Assembly: GCA_005502805.1 (NCBI GenBank)
Contig: SCMY01000002.1
Location: forward strand, 1 to 64,000
Reading direction: 5' to 3'
Source: Rhizobiales bacterium 2SD
GTDB taxonomy: Bacteria > Pseudomonadota > Alphaproteobacteria > Rhizobiales > Beijerinckiaceae
DNA length: 64,000 nucleotides
Part shown: piece after piece, positions 61,915 to 64,000 of the stretch
Layout: every line of letters begins with the position of its first letter
Numbering within the stretch: position 1 is the stretch's first letter
The notes under the pieces: generated by a model
Seen by the model: only the letters and a program-made list of their open reading frames with translations
What the model was told of the DNA's origin: nothing
Database searches by the model: none
Program-made: the position numbers and the translations under genes

Positions 61915-63035
61915 GCCGCCAGCGAGCCTCCGAGTGACAGGATGTGCCGGCAGATCCGCGCGGTGCTGCCGCCGTCCGAGAGGCTGGCGAGGCGCGGCGC
62001 GATCAGCCTGAGCGCTTCGGTCTCAGGCCGGTAGCCGGGATCGGCGGCAAGCGGCGTCAGCCAGTCGATGCGATGGGCGCGCTGCGCCAGCCTTGCGACG
62101 GCCGTGACCAGCGCCGAGGGATCGCCCCGTTCGAGACCGTCGGAGAGCACGACGACGACGGCGCCGCGCGCATAGGAGGCGAAGCGGGGCACGGCGAGGA
62201 AAGCCTGCAGCGCATCGCCGATGCGCGTACCGCCATCCCAGTCGGCGACGAGGCCGGAGGCTTCGGCCAAAGCCTGCTCGCGGCGCTTGCGCCTGAGCGC
62301 CCGCGTCATGCGGGTGAGGCGCGTGCCGAAGGCGAAGACCTCGACCTGACGGGTTGCGTGGACGATCGTGTGGGCCAGAGCGAGATTGGCGTCGCTGCGC
62401 TGCTTCATCGAGCCGGAGATGTCGATCAGCAGCAGGATAGGCCGGGGCCGCGTCACGCGCTTGAGCCGCTTCAGGCTCATCACCTCGCCATCATGGCGGA
62501 TCGCATCCTTGAGGTTGCGGGCGAGGTCGACCATCGGTCCGCGCCGCGCTGCCCGGTGGCGGTAGCCGCGCCGGCGCGGCAAAGCGGCTGGCAGCGCCCG
62601 GCCGAAACGGCGCAAGGTCTCGCTGTCGTCGAGCGTCTTGAGCTGGCGGATCGACAGGGCCTCGGCCCCGGTCGCGGCCTGGCCGGTCTCGTTGGCCTCC
62701 TCGCCGACCAGCACCTCGCGCGAGCCGGAATCCTCCTGGACCGAGACGTCCTCGTCCGGCGCAAAATCGTCATCGCCCGGCTCGGCGAGGGCGCCACCGA
62801 GGAAATGCATGTCGAACAGCGCATCGAAGCGCTCGCGCTGCTCGGGATGGGGCGCGAGCGTCGCGAGCGCGGCCTTGCGGATATCGGCGATGCCGCGCGG
62901 GCCGAGCAGTTCGATCGCCATCAGGAAGCTGGTGGTCTGCTCGGGGGCAACGGCGATGCCATGCTCGCGCAGCAGCGCCGGGAAGGCGACGAATAGGCGG
63001 GCGGCAGGAGGAAGCGGCGCGATCATGGCGCGCAC
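61911..63035 (-). CDS. coxE: CoxE-like VWA-domain protein
   Basis: 374 aa. The von Willebrand factor A domain (about 190-330) has the MIDAS motif DISGSM. The N-terminal about 120 residues are those of the CoxE/YehP-type family. CoxE works with the MoxR ATPase CoxD to mature the [CuSMoO2] site of CO dehydrogenase and acts likewise for related molybdenum hydroxylases. The coxD gene lies upstream. Which hydroxylase it serves is not visible in the window. Confidence 0.85.
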   Translation of the reverse strand: MRAMIAPLPPAARLFVAFPALLREHGIAVAPEQTTSFLMAIELLGPRGIADIRKAALATLAPHPEQRERFDALFDMHFLGGALAEPGDDDFAPDEDVSVQEDSGSREVLVGEEANETGQAATGAEALSIRQLKTLDDSETLRRFGRALPAALPRRRGYRHRAARRGPMVDLARNLKDAIRHDGEVMSLKRLKRVTRPRPILLLIDISGSMKQRSDANLALAHTIVHATRQVEVFAFGTRLTRMTRALRRKRREQALAEASGLVADWDGGTRIGDALQAFLAVPRFASYARGAVVVVLSDGLERGDPSALVTAVARLAQRAHRIDWLTPLAADPGYRPETEALRLIAPRLASLSDGGSTARICRHILSLGGSLAA

Positions 63036-63044
63036 CTCCCTTCT

Positions 63045-63255
63045 CCCCTTGCGGGAGAAGGTGGCCCGAAGGGCCGGATGAGGGGTCGCGCAGGTCTACC
63101 CGTCATGCTCGCCCTTGTGGCGAGCATCCACGTCTTGAACACCGTCCTCGAGCACGGAAGACGTGGATGGTCGGGACAAGCCCGACCATGACGATGAAGC
63201 GTCGCGCGACCCCTCACCCTAGCCCTCTCCCGCAAGGGGAGAGGGGACAGGTTGC
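63045..63255. repeat. Nested palindromic repeat element
   Basis: The outer arms are inverted: CTTCTCCCCTTGCGGGAGAAGG with GGATGAGGGGTCGCGC on the left, and GTCGCGCGACCCCTCACCC with CTCTCCCGCAAGGGGAGAGG on the right. They match the arms of the element at 22905-23050. Inside lies a CGTCATGCTCGCC...GACCATGACG palindrome (63103-63192) with inverted CCACGTCTT/AAGACGTGG, of the family at 48367. The element separates coxD from coxE. Confidence 0.7.
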
Positions 63256-63291
63256 GCGCTTCCCCAGCCTCGCGAATTTCCGGACAGCTCC

Positions 63292-64000
63292 TCATGCCGC
63301 CAGCCCCGGGATGAAAAGCGGCAGGCGCGGGCGTAGATGGGCGAGGTCCTCCTCGTCCTTGATCGCGGCGCCGAGCGAGCGGCGGAAGGCTTCGGACCAG
63401 GGCGCGCCGCTCTGCGCCAGCGCCGTCGCGGCTTCGGCCCAGTCGACCGCCTCGGCGACGCCGGGTGGCTTGGCGAGTGGCTCCTGCCGCAGCAAGCCGA
63501 CTGCGTGCACGACCGCTCGAGCCGTGCCCTCGGCGACGGCGGAGGAGCGCAGCATGATGATCTGCGCTTCACGCTCCGGCTCGGGATAGGCGATGTAGTG
63601 GTAGACGCAGCGGCGGCGCAGCGCCTCGTGCAGTTCGCGGGTCCGGTTCGACGTCAGGATCACGACCGGCCGCTCGGGCGCGCGCAATGTGCCGCGCTCG
63701 GGGATCGAGATCGAGAAATCCGAGAGGAATTCGAGCAGGAAGGCCTCGAACTCATGGTCCGAGCGGTCGATCTCGTCGATCAGCAGCACGACCTGGTCCG
63801 GCCGCCGCAGCGCCGTCAGCATCGGCCGTTCGATCAGGAAGTCGTCGCGATAGATGTCGAGCTGCTCGCCCTCCTTGGCCTGGCGGATGGCGAGCATCTG
63901 GCGCGGATAGTTCCACTCGTAGAGCGCGGCGGCCGCGTCGATGCCCTCGAAGCATTGCAGGCGGATGAGCTGGCGCCCGAGGATGCCGGCGAGCGCCTTG
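63292..64000 (-). CDS. coxD: CoxD-like MoxR AAA+ ATPase (partial)
   Basis: About 236 C-terminal residues are in the window; the gene runs past base 64000. The region LGRQLIRLQCFEGIDAAAAL, then YEWNYPRQML is the conserved CoxD signature and directly follows where the Walker A loop should be, outside the window. Walker B (VVLLIDEIDRSD), VVILTSNRTRELHEAL (sensor 1) and the Arg-rich second region are intact. CoxD is an ATPase that works with CoxE in the insertion of sulfur and copper into CO dehydrogenase or relatives. The structural hydroxylase genes may lie upstream. Confidence 0.87.
   Translation of the reverse strand, partial: KALAGILGRQLIRLQCFEGIDAAAALYEWNYPRQMLAIRQAKEGEQLDIYRDDFLIERPMLTALRRPDQVVLLIDEIDRSDHEFEAFLLEFLSDFSISIPERGTLRAPERPVVILTSNRTRELHEALRRRCVYHYIAYPEPEREAQIIMLRSSAVAEGTARAVVHAVGLLRQEPLAKPPGVAEAVDWAEAATALAQSGAPWSEAFRRSLGAAIKDEEDLAHLRPRLPLFIPGLAA

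Overview
The window is GC-rich chromosome of an alphaproteobacterium, most likely a Hyphomicrobiales (Rhizobiales) relative of Bosea or Bradyrhizobium. This is inferred from the gene order serB/miaA/ilvB/ilvH/ilvC, the hflK-hflC-DUF2065-degP cluster, DUF1127 proteins, coxD/coxE and the Rhizobiales-style palindromic repeats; no species can be fixed by eye.

Region 1 (1-15489) is the regulatory, replication and integration half of a temperate prophage inserted at the 3' end of a tRNA-Lys(CTT) gene. Its left part lies outside the window. A long leftward early operon, mostly joined by ATGA/GTGA overlaps, runs from a Cro-like gene (11664) through a DnaA-domain-like protein, a DNA methyltransferase, a ParB-like protein broken by a frameshift, a prim-pol and a P-loop replication protein to a terminase small subunit. 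Eleven exact copies of the heptamer GGTAATG (both orientations) fill 904-1153, between the replication gene and terminase: a candidate origin or packaging site. Rightward genes encode an S24-fold repressor that seems to lack the self-cleavage dyad, a co-transcribed membrane protein, an AlpA/Xis-like protein and a tyrosine integrase. TGCAC/GTGCA operator arrays occur both in the divergent control region and before the Xis-like gene. A lone 77-aa gene beside the attachment site carries a perfect alphaproteobacterial LexA box (GTTC-N7-GTTC). Together these suggest induction through a LexA-controlled antirepressor rather than repressor cleavage.

Region 2 (15490-40700) is chromosomal: an NCS2 permease, a globin-sensor-like chemotaxis transducer, a TPR protein, leuA with a leucine-rich leader peptide, small envelope proteins, an M3 peptidase, Nudix/PhzF/EEP/PdxY genes, a NitT/TauT-type ABC transporter whose binding-protein gene is separated from its permease and ATPase, and several very small membrane proteins.

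Region 3 (40700-52800) is the branched-chain amino acid locus: ilvC, ilvH and ilvB, with miaA and serB next door. ilvB has a classical attenuator (leader peptide MRKLIIVEVRW, antiterminator and U-tract terminator).

Region 4 (52800-58310) is the envelope-protease cluster degP/DUF2065/hflC/hflK. Where Rhizobiales often have a native folA, there is an AT-rich, oppositely oriented, probably foreign dihydrofolate reductase.

Region 5 (58525-64000) is an apparent operon of coxD-coxE (MoxR ATPase plus VWA protein, usual partners of molybdenum hydroxylases) followed by three hydrolase genes: a TIM-barrel amidohydrolase, a metallo-beta-lactamase lactonase, and a fused SMP-30/isochorismatase-fold protein whose nucleophilic Cys is Ser. 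It looks like the lower part of an uncharacterised ring-cleavage pathway. Dispersed palindromic repeats sit at 22905, 27688, 48367 and 63045.
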